From NCBI RefSeq assembly GCF_963583255.1, contig NC_084807.1, positions 28,160,381 to 28,224,380 on the forward strand: 64,000 nt of DNA, written 5' to 3'. Source of the DNA: Pyrus communis. Lineage: Eukaryota > Streptophyta > Magnoliopsida > Rosales > Rosaceae. A program made the position numbers and the translations under genes. Below, one piece after another: positions 21,957-36,131 of this stretch. Below the pieces are notes generated by a model. It was not told where the DNA came from, searched no databases, and saw only the letters and a program-made list of their open reading frames with translations. Positions within the stretch are counted from its first letter, which is position 1; the number at the start of each line of letters is the position of its first letter.

Positions 21957-23759
21957 TTACGGGGTCGGGCTATGCTGAGGCTGAGCAGAACCTAGCCATG
22001 CAATAGCTAAACAATCATTCATGTTCCGATGGACAAGGCGGACATCTTGCAGAGTCTAAGAAACACGGCAAATCTAATCTGCAATCACTTGTTCAAAATT
22101 TTTGTTCTAACACCCCCTGAAATTCATATAAACAGATACGATTTAGGGTCACATAATCCGGTGTAATCATTTACCGGAGCTAATAGGGAATAGATGGGAA
22201 AATTGGAAGTGGCAAAATCGTAAACAAGAAAGGTACCAGACCTTCAACTTCCTCAAACTGAACCTCCTTCACGAATTCCGCAGTTGCATTATACTCAAAA
22301 CTGCAAAATTGTATATAACACGCATTCCTTTACAACATATACACTACAATGCTAATGTGGTTGGCATATAACAAAACTAAAGTAATGCCGAGTATTAGGT
22401 CCTCCACCGAAAAAGTAAAACTGAACCTAAAAACGATGCTTTCAATCCTTAAACTCTTATATCATGAAGATTCTAAGAACAGGCAGCCATCCAACAAGCA
22501 ACATCTTTCCTTTTCTCTTTCTTTTTTCTTTTCCAGAATAAAGCAAGCTAACGTAGATGCCGCATTTGCAATATCCTACATGTCGCCCTCTAATAAAGTA
22601 AAGCTGATATTCCCGTCCCATAGCATCTAACGAGTGGTAAGCTGATATTCCCATCCCATAGCATCTGACGGGGTTACACGCTGCACTCAGAAATGAATCT
22701 ATTGACTCTCTACGATTGGCTGTAGGTGTGACAGACACGAAGAATAGTCCGATACAAATATAAAAACGAAAACAATGTAGCTGTGGAAACTTGTCCAAGA
22801 TACCCAAATGCATAAGCTACAAATGAACATGGCTGAAAGATAAACCAATCCACAATGCAATCAATCTCGAGCTTCCTAACCATCCGTCTAACACGAAAGG
22901 ATATAAAAAATCATAATAACAAGCATAAATTTGCATTTACCTGTTAGCGAAACAAACATCAAGTTCGTAGTCAGAAGCACTCTTAGTAGCTTCAACTAAG
23001 ACAGTAACAATTTCCGTCTTGCGAGTACTGGCCATCAGCACATCATACTCCGTAGGAATGATAAACGCGAAAAAATTATCGCTCAATTCGCTCAAGCACA
23101 TCTTCTCCACAGCTGCAAGAGCTATCCTCCGTTTAAGCGCATCGGCATCCGGGTCAACAATGTAGATGGCGAAGTCAGTGATCATCAAAATGCGGCGTTT
23201 CATCTTCCCGGAAGCGGTAAACTTCAAGACCTTATCGGCGAAAAGAACCTCCTTGTCACCTGCAAAATCCAATGCCAAATGGAATTCAAACAAATGATTG
23301 CAATTTCTAAACCCTAAACCAAACACAGGAATTGGATATCCCAATTCTTCATCCCATTCAACACCAAAAAAACAAACGAGAACGAATTCAAAACAATTGA
23401 AGTTTGATTTACCAAAATCGAATACAAAAATCGAAAATTTGATGAAAAAATTGAAGACCTTGTTTCTGCAAGACTTTCATCAGGTACGGATTGGAGCGGA
23501 CGTCGATGTAGTCGCCTCTGTATTCTCTGAGAAACGAAGCTTTTCTGCGGACCTTGACTCCCATGAAAGGCTCCTGATCTTCGGTCACGTTGCCACTGGA
23601 CGGCCTTATCCGCATTCCGCCACTACCTTCTCCGTCGTCGTTTTGGCCGTCCAGGGCGTCCGAGGGGTCCTCTTCTTCTTCATCCGCCACGTCGTACTTG
23701 GGAAACTCGGGTTTGGATTCGGCCACTTCGACCCGCCTCGGAACCTTAAATCGCTCCAT
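21957..23759 (-). CDS. Myosin-I tail (TH1)-like protein, At5g53310-like
   Basis: Soluble protein related to the TH1 tail domain of class I myosins but without a motor; annotated in Arabidopsis as myosin heavy chain-related. Exons: 23759-23459, 23259-22941, 22300-22242, 22045-21957; 768 nt, 255 aa, all GT-AG. The N-terminal about 70 residues are acidic (DVADEEEEDPSDALDGQNDD). Then come KVRRKASFLREYRGDYIDVR, the TH1-like core DKEVLFADKVLKFTASGKMK, RRILMITDFAIYIVDPDADA, SDNFFAFIIPTEYDVLMAST and KTEIVTVLVEA, then FEYNATAEFVKEVQF, and a terminus DVRLVHRNMNDCLAIAWLGS ending in AQPQHSPTP. TH1 domains bind acidic phospholipids through basic PH-like surfaces, so a membrane-associated role is possible, but no function is known to me. 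Divergently transcribed from the UBC gene. Confidence 0.9.
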
Positions 23760-24983
23760 TTTCCGGCGTCAATAGAGAATCAGACGGTGAGAGAAGCGGA
23801 GCGAGGTGGCGTGCGCGTGTAGTGGTGGAGGCTAACTTGCTCCGGATGTGCGCTGCGCACCATGGACAGCAGGTGGGGCGCGGGTGGTGAGTTGGATTCT
23901 CCAATCTAAGTAATCACCCAATCTACGCCAACGGCGCACGTTGGCCACGTCGATCATTGGGTCCCTTGGTAAGAGTGAGATCTTCTGCGACGGTGCGACC
24001 AGCTGAGGCGGTGGGGGACCCACGCGTAAATCCACCGTCTATCTGATAAGAGCAAGATGGCAAAGTGGTTTCCCTCGCAATCGCCGTCCATTCTCGCGCG
24101 CTGGTGGATCGCAGTAACGTGTAGGACCAACTGTCATCAAGTAGATGAAATCCATCAATTTTTTTTTTTTAAATTTTTCTTACAGAAAAAGATAGAACTT
24201 CAATCAAGATAGGAAAAAACCTACGTTGTTGTGAGTGTAACGAGACGAGCACATTATTGATTAACGTTTATTTTTATTGTGATTAACTGTATATTAATTT
24301 ATCAACGAATTTGCAATTGCCTATATAATTTACTTCGAATATAATCTCAAATATTTGACCCATTGATCCAATCATCGATCTCCGTCCGTATCAACCAATG
24401 GGCCAATTCGCGGCCAATAACTAGACCCAGTCGTTTCCAGCCGTTCAACTAACGCGCCTATTGACTTTTTACCAGGAGCAGGAAACGACGTCGTCTTATC
24501 GAAAATCCTTTATTCGTTGGTGACTTTCGGCGCCGAAAATATAAAAACAAAAATCCAAAAGAAAAGGAAAAGGAAGGAGCGAGCGATAATCGTAAAGAGG
24601 ACGCCAGGTGGGACCGACGGAATAGAATTTAAGCCAATCAACGGCAAGTCAACAACAGGTCGATTCCATAAGGAGGGCGGACCGCAGAAGCACTTTTATA
24701 AAAAGTCGTTTCCCCCATCGTCAAAAAATCAATCGCATTTCCCTACCTCTTCCGTTTCCGTTTCCGCTTCCGCTTCAATCGAATTCGATTCTCCCTCGTC
24801 TCCATCTTCGTTTTCTCTCCCTTTAACTCTTCCAATCAGGTACGAATACGATCTCTTCTTCTTCTTCTTCTGTGAGAGAGAGAATTGAGCTGCGTTTTTA
24901 GGTGTGTAAGCTGTTTGTTGTGTTGCGTGGCTTTTGGTTATGGATTTTGATCTGTTGGTGTTGATTTATCTAGGTTTTCGCAG
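23760..24983. promoter_or_regulatory. Divergent promoter region, TH1 gene (-) and UBC gene (+)
   Basis: 1.2 kb between the two start codons. The UBC side has AATATAAAAAC near 24536-24546, a CT-rich leader (24740-24860) and a probable leader intron from about 24840 (GTACGAATACG) to TTTATCTAG at about 24973. Several ACGT-core and GACGTCGTC words (24484-24497) lie upstream. No ORF here is credible as a gene. Confidence 0.6.
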
Positions 24984-27301
<2,318 letters not shown>

Positions 27302-27596
27302 AAGAGCTTGTGGTACGTGCCGTAGGAGGCTTCTTCTATCTTTCTCGTGTTTGAGTTTGTGTAATGCCTTGAATCCCAAGAAAAATGGACTAAAATGAAA
27401 TGAGTTCCATAACATGTCCTCTTGATTTTAAAAAAAAAAAAAAAAAGAAAAGAAAGAAAAGCCAACACATGTTGCTTTCTTTAATTGTTTGTATGGATAA
27501 TGTGGATCTTTTAGAACAATGATTTGTATCTCCGAATTCGTCGTTTATATTTTAGATAAATTGGGCCTGGGCTTAATAATTTTTAATGGGCTTGGG

Positions 27597-27905
27597 CTGT
27601 AACAAAATTAAATTCACAAATTAAAACAAGGGGGGCACCCGAAGCCCATCAAACAAATATATAAATTAAAATGGAATTTACAATTCATACTAACTCGAAT
27701 ACACCGGATCCCGTTTGAACTCAGCTCTTAAGCAAGTTTGGGCTCTTAATTCCGTAGTTAAGCGAGATTGGAGGAGACAATACTAGGATATGTGATCTCT
27801 TGCGAAGTCCTCGCCTTGCATACTGTAGGGTGTAATGACTATCAACAAATAGGAGATTATATGTATCTTATGCTTATATGAGATTGTAATTAATAAATTG
27901 TTTGC
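27597..27905 (+). mobile_element. Cassandra-like LTR carrying a decayed 5S rRNA sequence
   Basis: 27686-27828 aligns by eye with plant 5S rRNA: ACACCGGATCCCGT, AACTC, TTAAGCAAGTTTGGG, GTAGTTAAGCGAGATTGG, ATACTAGGATATGTGATCTC, then GCGAAGTCCTCGCCTTGCAT. It is flanked by non-5S sequence, including GGGCACCCGAAGCCC upstream. Cassandra TRIM elements of Rosaceae carry 5S sequence in their LTRs in this way. A segment around the A box appears twice (27721-27745 and 27750-27775). Borders are approximate; TGTAACA at 27597 may be the 5' end. An alternative is an isolated 5S pseudogene. Confidence 0.6.
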
Positions 27906-29050
27906 TAGCATGAAATTTTACTTAATTGAGATTGAGTTCTATTTGACTTAATTAACTTTTTATGTTCCAAAAAATTCAAGCTTTCAATTGAATTAGAATG
28001 CATCAGATGTGTGAATGTTATAGAAGATTAGAACTCTTTATTTATGTGTCGAACAAGCTCAAAGCGACCAAACAAAACTGAATTAAACCAATTAACAATA
28101 GCTTGGTTCAATTTGGTTTCGATGTTGGCATTTGTCAAAATCGAACCAAACTGAACTGGTGAATACCAGTTGATTTGTTTTTTGTTTTTTTTTTTGTTTT
28201 TTTATGTCAACCCAAATTAAACTGATCCGCGTCCACCACTATCAAATGGACATCATTTAAAATTTGAACGATGCAATGAAGATTAGTATGACCCCTAAAC
28301 AAGAATAACACACATAAATTGAGAATTTGTCTAAATTTTTTGGTACCCTTTTTTCTCTTGATCCTTGTCATGGTCTTCAATGTGTTTACATCAATCGAAA
28401 AGAGAGAATTGAATGTACTTTTGACACAACCTAAGTAGCATTAATCCGAACAGGTTGAAAAGTTCAAAACATCAACTCTCGAATACGGTAATAACAAATA
28501 ACCTGTTAGACTCGACAAGAGCCCAACCCAAAATCCAAAATCTTTAAATTTGGGTCATCATAGACCAACCAGTTTTACATGCTTGGAAACCTATTTAGGT
28601 TTGTTGGGCTGTATCCATAAAAGCAGTGGATTGATAACTTCCATTCCATTGTGTATATTTGAGTTTGCACAGATAATAAAACCTTCTTGAAGTAAATTGT
28701 AGCCACGCTAATTAGATTAGGTCAGTTGGTTAAGAGAGTACGTCAATTACTTTATAGTTTGTACCTAATTCGTCCTCTCAAATTGAGACCTATCGTTTAG
28801 ATAGATTGGGATAGAGTTATCCCACTATTTATGTAAAACGGTTTTTGATTTATTGGAACAATAGTTTTGTCATCTCTTAATGTGGTAAACGAGCCGATTG
28901 TTCAAATCACTGTTTCAAATGTAATAGGGCCGTCACCTTAATTACATCGAGATAGGTACATTGCCTTGCTAAAATATCTGTAGAGCTAATTAGCTTGAAT
29001 CCATCTCCTGTAAATTTGAGTAATTTTAGTTAGGGAAAAAAAAAAAACAA

Positions 29051-29200
29051 AATGCTAAGGTGATGAGACTCTTCATAGATTATCTATCATCTCACTGTTC
29101 AACATCAATTTTTATGTCAATATTATAAAATATTGTACCAATAACATTAGATGATAGAGAATCTATGAAAAATCTCCATTTTGAAAGTCTCCTTCGGATT
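29051..29200. mobile_element. Inverted-repeat MITE
   Basis: The left arm TTCATAGATTATCTATCATC pairs with the right arm GATAGAGAATCTATGAA. The core TCAATTTTTATGTCAATATT and AAAATATTGTACCAATAA recurs in decayed form at 29525-29695 and 39813-39945. No clean target duplication found. Confidence 0.5.
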
Positions 29201-29524
29201 GCACGTTTCATGCTAAGAGTCAAACTTATCGGCATAGGCATTAATCACACAGCGAATTGTCCACTCAACTCCTCAAAGGGTCACAATCACTCATAACCTC
29301 GCAGGAAAACTCAGATCAATCTCGATCAAGGTGGCCACAAATTATAAGATTAATTAATATAGTGGTAACTGAACCTTGATTAATGTAGTAATCTTGGTTT
29401 TAGTCATATTTCCTCGACCGTTTACTCTGTCGTGGGATCTTAATATTTCTAGAAGGATTTGTTATCAACGTATTATTTTCATTTTAAATATCGTATTCAA
29501 ATTGGACTATAATTTCTGAAAAAG

Positions 29525-29695
29525 AAATGCTAAGAAGATTATTTCAAAAGTGAAATCCTTTATGAATTTTTGATCACCTCGCCCCTTAACGTCAATTTAC
29601 ATGCCAACAATACAAAATATTATGTTAAAACATAAAGCAACAGATAATCCATAAAATGTTCAACTTTAAAAAAATTATCTTTTCAAATAAAGATA
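29525..29695. mobile_element. Decayed relative of the 29051-29200 MITE
   Basis: Shares the start AATGCTAAGAAGATT and the middle GTCAATTTACATGCCAACAA followed by AAAATATTATGTTAA with the neighbouring element. The arms are strongly diverged. Confidence 0.4.
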
Positions 29696-29800
29696 TAGAT
29701 GAAGCCCCAGAAGGTCGCAAAAGAAGAACAATGCCTAGGAATGCAAAAACCAATTTAATACGTTCAACTTCCCATAAATCTATTATATATTATATATGCC

Positions 29801-29863
29801 CCTTTGAAATTTAGGTGCCATAAAATTAATACCCTTTGAACTTTAGGTGCCATAAAATTCATA
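29801..29863 (+). repeat. Two-copy 32-bp tandem repeat
   Basis: CCTTTGAAATTTAGGTGCCA at 29801 is repeated with one change as CCTTTGAACTTTAGGTGCCA at 29833, each followed by TAAAATT. Confidence 0.8.
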
Positions 29864-31319
29864 AAATTAAAAAATCAAGTCGACATGGTGATCCATGTTG
29901 AAGAGAGATTTTTTAATATGTCAAAAACATTAGTACGTCATATGTTATTATATAAATAGAAAGAAATTTTATTTTTAAGTGTTTTTCCACTTATATAATA
30001 GAATATGACGTACGTGTTTCTATTCTGGGCACACTAAGATGTCTCTCGATATTGCACATAATTTGTATATTGTTTATTGTGATTTGGAAAGGAAATTACA
30101 AGTGTCGAATCGTCATCTATGCATGAATCTGAGTCCAAAGCCTAACTCAAAGAATAAAATAAAATCCGGCAAGTGGTGAGCATGGCCCCTAAAAATCTGG
30201 TTCATTATTTTTAGTTGGATTTAATCTTGATTAGTACCTTAGTTTTACGTACTTGGGGTCTCCTGTTTCCAACGCGGGCGAGATGCCACTTCTACATTTT
30301 ATTGATAAGATGATATTCTAATTTTGAAATATACAAAGAAAGAGATCTAAACTTAGGTACATCTGCAAGATGCCACTCGAGCAAACTAGCCGAAATCACA
30401 TCTACAAGAACTTTGATATCAGATCTCAGATTTGAAGTATCACGAGAAGATTCTACATCTTACAAAAAAAGACCAAAAACATAGAAGAAATAGAGTTTTC
30501 TTGACGTACTTTGTTTTTAAGAAAGACAAAACGTCTTGTACAAAACCCAACTTGTGTATCAGTGTGTGTCATGTTGAAGATTTGAAGGAAGGGCTGAGAG
30601 AAACTATGACATCCGGTTCCACTAGAGACTTTTTGGTGGAAGTTAGGTGCGTGTCATCTGCGAAGCTGCTGCTTGCCGCAGCAAATCAAAACAGTTATCG
30701 AGCAGAACATGTCGATCAATAATTCAAATTCCAACCGCTTCTTAAATCACTAATGATGGTTCAGATAATTATTAAGCACTAATCATTGTCTAATTTCGCA
30801 CTAATAATATTCACTGAAAAAGAGCACCATAATTTGATAAAAATAGCAATTCATAGTACGAGAGGAAAGGCTCTCGTCTAATGCACTCCACCGAGTTTTC
30901 ACAAAGAATATTGTTAGCTAAAAACTACAAATTATGGAAAGAAAATGCGAGTAACTGACTTGGACAAAAACATATACAAGTTCAATTTCTGTCTTCTTCT
31001 GGTTGATTTACGTAGAAAACTATAACTTGCAACTTTGCTTATTTTGTCTTAGAAAGGATATGATATTTACACTAATACCTTTATGAGTCGCAGCAAGTTA
31101 TTGTTCAACGTTGAGTTCACTACAATGACATTGTTCTAGTGTAGGTAAAATTCATCATTCTTCCTTATGTTTGTGCAATTAGAAGTTGTATCTATATAAT
31201 CTTGGTCTTATGTTATAGGGACAATAAAACTTGTGCTCTACCAAATCCTTTTATACACTTATATTCCTAATTTTTTTGGCTTTTCGAAATGAAAACCCAT
31301 TTACTAATTTAAATGGTGT

Positions 31320-31790
31320 TTAATTCAACTTATTTATAAGTCCTTATAAGGTTTTTCTTTTTGTCAATGTGAGATTCATTGTCAACATGCCTCTCACATG
31401 TGATGAATGTTCAAACAAAACATGTGGACAACACAAATGAGATGACGTGGAGAATGTATGGTGTTAGGCTTCACATGTGGAGCAACATGTTTTGAAATCA
31501 TGAATAAAATTGAAGTTCTAGAATAAAACCAATTAATATAATATGAAAAGTAACTCATTTTACTTACAAACCCATACAAAATCTCTCGTTCCATTAATGT
31601 CAGATTCATTCTCAACAAATTGTAGACTAAAAGATGAAAACATGTCCTACCAAATCCCTTGCTTTGAGGCACAAAACAATTGCATTATTCATTTTACAAA
31701 ACCCTCATTTCCCTCAATGTCAGAACATTATAGATTCCACCCAATAAGCAAAAGTGCAAGTGTACAAATGAACTTCATCGTGCAAAATAT
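31320..31790 (+). repeat. Dispersed repeat related to 17150-17460
   Basis: Shared blocks with the 17-kb copy: GTGGACAACACAAATGAGAT, GACGTGGAGAATGT, GGAGCAACATGTTTTGAAAT and TCTCGTTCCATTAATGTCAG. These words (CTCTCATT-CCAATGTGGGATTC, AGGTTCTACAATAAAACCAA type) belong to an abundant plant repeat I cannot assign to a class. Confidence 0.5.
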
Positions 31791-33425
31791 CCTGCTCTTC
31801 TATATCTTAATTAATTAGGTAATTGTATGCAAATTAATTTTTAAGTTACTAATCCGAAGCGAGGCCACATCACCCCACATGGGGAAGCAAACGTGGCAGT
31901 TTCGTGGTCATCGTCAAGGCGCAAACGCCGCCGGTCACCGGTGATTGAACAGTGATCAGTGTCGGTAGGGTCCCCACTGGCTGGCTGAGCCGGTCACCCA
32001 CTGTCATCCAGTCTCGAGACAAATCTGCATTCCATGGGGCCATGGCCAAGGTATCTCTGGATGGAGTTTCTCAAAAACTTTTCCACCATGTAGAAGATAT
32101 TGTATTTAATATTCCACTAAACAGTAGTTATTAATAATAATATAGAAATTTGAGATTATCAGGGACAATGGGAATGGCTGGACTTGGACTGAATGCAAAA
32201 TGCAACGTACGTAAAATCATAAAACACATTTTAGGGTTGATGTTATTGTTTTCATTTTTCTGTAGTGCCCTCTCATGGTTCACATAGGACATTTTATATT
32301 ATAGGCGATACTACTTTCTTAGTTGCAGTACAGTGAAGAGAGAAAATTTACTTCCGACGCATAATTGACGAAGAAGAAAATTATATAGTTATGGAAACAG
32401 TCTCTTTATAAAACAAGAATAAAAATACATAGGATAGACATTCTCCGTTGCCCCTTACAAAGCCAAAATCCTTGTTGGCTTGGGGATCAATCTAACACTT
32501 ACAAATAATGGATTTTATTCTTCATGTTTATATAGAAATTTTAAGTTTCTATTTTGAAACTTTTGGAAAATATAGTTTCTATACCAAAGAAAGTAAGATA
32601 CTAATAGGTATTTAGTTTGGACAAGTATATGGAGTCCAGGTGTAATTCTCAGAGAAGAGAGAAATAGGTGGTTTTCTCTGAACATCTTTCCACACGATGC
32701 CTCCACGTCTCTGGATTGATCATAAATTTATACGATCATTTTCAAGTGATTCCCCTTTGTTGAGTAACTCTAAAACCCATAAACACATGTGACAACTTTG
32801 TGAAAAAGATAGCTAGGATTAAGATAGCTTTTGATTATATTCAACTATATCTCTACGTATGAATTTACAACGTGGTTCTTCATATACCCTCTCAGATACG
32901 ACAAGGATTTGCTTGAAGCAGGATTACCGCTATTGTGGTGTTTTCTGTCACAAATACAAAATCACAGAGAAAAACCTTGCACATAGAATATAATAGTAAT
33001 CTGAAACGTCATAATAAATGTCAAACTAATAGCTTACTAAATGTTTGATGTGATGCATGCTAGACATATCTTGACAAGTTGCATCGACAATATTCAGTCA
33101 AATTCTCTCGATATCACTCATCAGATTGTTTCTGTATATATAGATATCAGTTAACATATATGCAAGATGAATTGGTTGACGAAAACAAACCCACTAAGAG
33201 ATTCGATGAAATGTCTCAGTAAATAAACTACAAAAAAATTTACACACTTCACGCTCTATTTCTATCTAAAAAAACTTATACTTTACCATTGAAACTCGCC
33301 AAAAGTTTGAATCCTGCACCTGTCGTTGCAACCAGTCATTGCAAAGCTAAAAACTAATTATGACGGGGTTGTTTTTTCTGTCAATAGTGCTTTGGATTGT
33401 CTGGCTTGAAAATTCACATGTGTTT

Positions 33426-33452
33426 AGAGAGAGAGAGAGAGAGAGAGAGAGA
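33426..33452 (+). repeat. GA microsatellite
   Basis: Uninterrupted AG/GA dinucleotide run of 27 bases. Likely polymorphic. Confidence 0.95.
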
Positions 33453-36046
33453 CCAACATCTCTTGCTTCAAAGAGAAGCTTGTGGTGGTTTTCTAAACGA
33501 GATTAATTATTATACTAATTCAAATTTGAATTAGTTTAATACTAATTCAATGGATGCAACCTTTAAATTTAGGCCACACGGCCATGAAAGTCTGAGCAAA
33601 GTTATTTGACGCAGCAGAAGAAAGAAACACACACGTACAGAAAGACCGACGTAATAATAAAGCATAGCAAAGCAACCCTAGCTGCTTCGAAGTCGTGTGG
33701 AGTGCTGCGGACTGTGAGCTCTGTGGACTGGCTCTTCTTTTCACGATAGATCTTTTGGGATTAAATACCAGAACAATTATTTGGATACATGCTTTTACTT
33801 CCCCTTTTAATTTTCTCAGCTTTTATGTCCATCCCTGCAATAAATTTGGAACTTCAATTCGTTCTTGGCATAATGAAATTCTTGTTTATGGTCTTTCAAA
33901 AATATTTCTCGTTTATGGCATTCCAGACGAAGATCGGGTTTCGTTGTGATCTAAAAAAAAATACCGGATGATACTAAAACAAAGTATGTTAATAACACAA
34001 CGTGATATATTTCAGAACTTCAAGTTGTCCAATGTTAAAACCCTCTCAGTATGATGTTTGTCATAGTACCTTTTCATCTCTTGCCCTCATGAATTGCAAT
34101 TTTTTCTATGAATGCAGTAACTATTTCTAATAAGAACATATATGGATTGAAGATAGAGAAATCTGACAATATCATGCCAACGGCAAATAAATTAATATTT
34201 GACATTCATTTTTTGACATTTCCATTAAATATGCTCTTGTATTTTACATCAAGAGCAAATATAATTAAAAATAGTAATAGCGTTGTTTTCCAATGCTAAG
34301 ATAATTTCCATGAGTGGGCTTTTCTGTCTTTTTATTTTATTTTTTGGTACAAAACGGGTCCTGACTCCAAGGGCCCAGGACTCAACCGTAACGTACAACA
34401 AAAAAACAAAACAAAATAAAACAAACGTCACACTGAGATTAAGTCAGACAAATCATGAAATAACAACTCGAGTTCTTCAAAGGAGTGGTAAATCTACCAT
34501 CCATGCCCAGCTGTTCTGAGCACGTTAAAAATCTGGTTGACTTTTATTACTCACGTACTGCAATACCATGCATCATGTTCTTTTCCTTTGATTTTGGGAA
34601 AAATGGGTAGACTATTCTTGGTGAATGTTGAGATAGATTTTACGTTGGTCATATCATAAAATAATATATAGTTAATATACGAGAGTATCTATTTATAATA
34701 TCGTCAAGATATTTTATGATAAAACTCAACATCTAGTAATAAGTGATTAAATTGGAATAATAGTGGTGATATTAGTGGTGGACTATGCTTGTGCCTACAA
34801 ATTTTATCATAATATAAAAGTAGGCTATCTCTCAACATGTCCTCGACCCAAGTTACTGAACTCAAACACGCTTCCTGAATTTAGGCTTTCAAAAAGATGT
34901 GTTAACTCCAACTTAAGGCAATTGAATGAATGAAACTTCAAAAAGATTAGTGTTGACTCCAGAGACTGAATACAACTCACCAAGCTCTTGAAAAGATTGA
35001 TGATAGTTTCGGTATAATGACTTGACAAGTTTTCGATGAGGGAATTGGTTTTCCTTGTGACCCTGTGTAGGGCCACTTGTGAGGAAGTATTTTGGAGATT
35101 CCACATTAGTCATATCACAAAATAATAATGGATAATATCATGATATTGGTGATTAACCATGCTTGCGTCTGCAAAGTTTATCAGTGAATAAATTATTCGT
35201 ATTATGTCATTGTATTATGAGTTCAAACCTTCTTGTTTTTCATTTTCTAATTTGAAGTGAAAAATATCTCTTGTTTACAAGAAAATGGCAAAAACTAAAG
35301 TTTTTAAAAATAAAAAAAAGTTGAAGACACCGGGAGGATGATCAGCCGGTAGCACTTACATCAAGGGCGTCTAGGGCATCCCCCGGATTAACATAATATT
35401 CATGATTAGGGAGACTAATGAAAGAATCAAACAAGCATCTTGGACTTGATGCATGCTAATAAGCTCTAGCTCTTTCTCTCTATCTCATATACGTTGGGTC
35501 GAGTCGACTCGACATTGACTTATTATCCCAAGCAAGTATATATTCAGTTTTAGGCTTTTAGGAAACTAGTAATATATATAGTTCCAAATATATATAAACA
35601 AAAAACAATACAAATAAAGTATGTACAAGTAGGAAGCAAGCCACCCCGTGTTCTGTCGAATTTGGTGTTCTTCTTTAGCTGTACTTAGGATAATGGTTCA
35701 CTTGGCTCAATGGGATGGGGCCAAACTCCAAGAACCAGCACAACTCTCGTTTTGTCTACTTTCCCAATCCGTATATAATCCCCATGTTAATGTTTTTTTT
35801 CATCTCTCCCGATTAATCATGATGATGATGATGGGATCTTCAAATTAATCCTCTTGTTTCTCCAAATGTCTCCTGTGAAGATTTGAAGTTAATAACGTTT
35901 CCATGTCGGAGAGCGAAGAAATCTTGCGAAAGCTTGTAAGGAGTTGAGTCACTTCTTATGTTGCCAGCTAATTTAGAAGGGAGAGAGACAACAAACCAAC
36001 GCATAAATGAGGAATATGATTACATTAATCGAATTCGAAACCTTAA

Positions 36047-36131
36047 GGATTCGTTTGAAAATATTTTTAAAATGACTAAAAGCACTCTAAAAAAATATTT
36101 ATAAGTTCTAAAAACAATTTCAAACAAGGCC
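36047..36131. mobile_element. 85-bp PIF/Harbinger-like MITE
   Basis: Left end GGATTCGTTTGAAA, inverted right end GGCCTTGTTTGAAA. TAA flanks both sides (36044-36046 and 36132-36134). The GTTTG-type ends plus a three-base TAA duplication fit PIF/Harbinger. Confidence 0.7.

Noticed and set aside
23298..23822. 174-codon plus-strand ORF
   Set aside because: Antisense to exon 1 of the TH1-domain gene, whose spliced frame is clearly the real one.
24517..24888. 123-codon ORF before the UBC gene
   Set aside because: Lies in the UBC promoter and leader; low-complexity Ser/Phe/Lys content. Treated as non-coding leader.
27686..27828. Functional 5S rRNA gene
   Set aside because: Many substitutions and an extra internal segment compared with plant 5S; it sits alone rather than in a tandem array.
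28705..28760. tRNA-like sequence (GGTCAGTTGGTTAAGAGAG)
   Set aside because: Resembles a tRNA A box but no cloverleaf or good B box follows. More likely a worn SINE than a tRNA gene.
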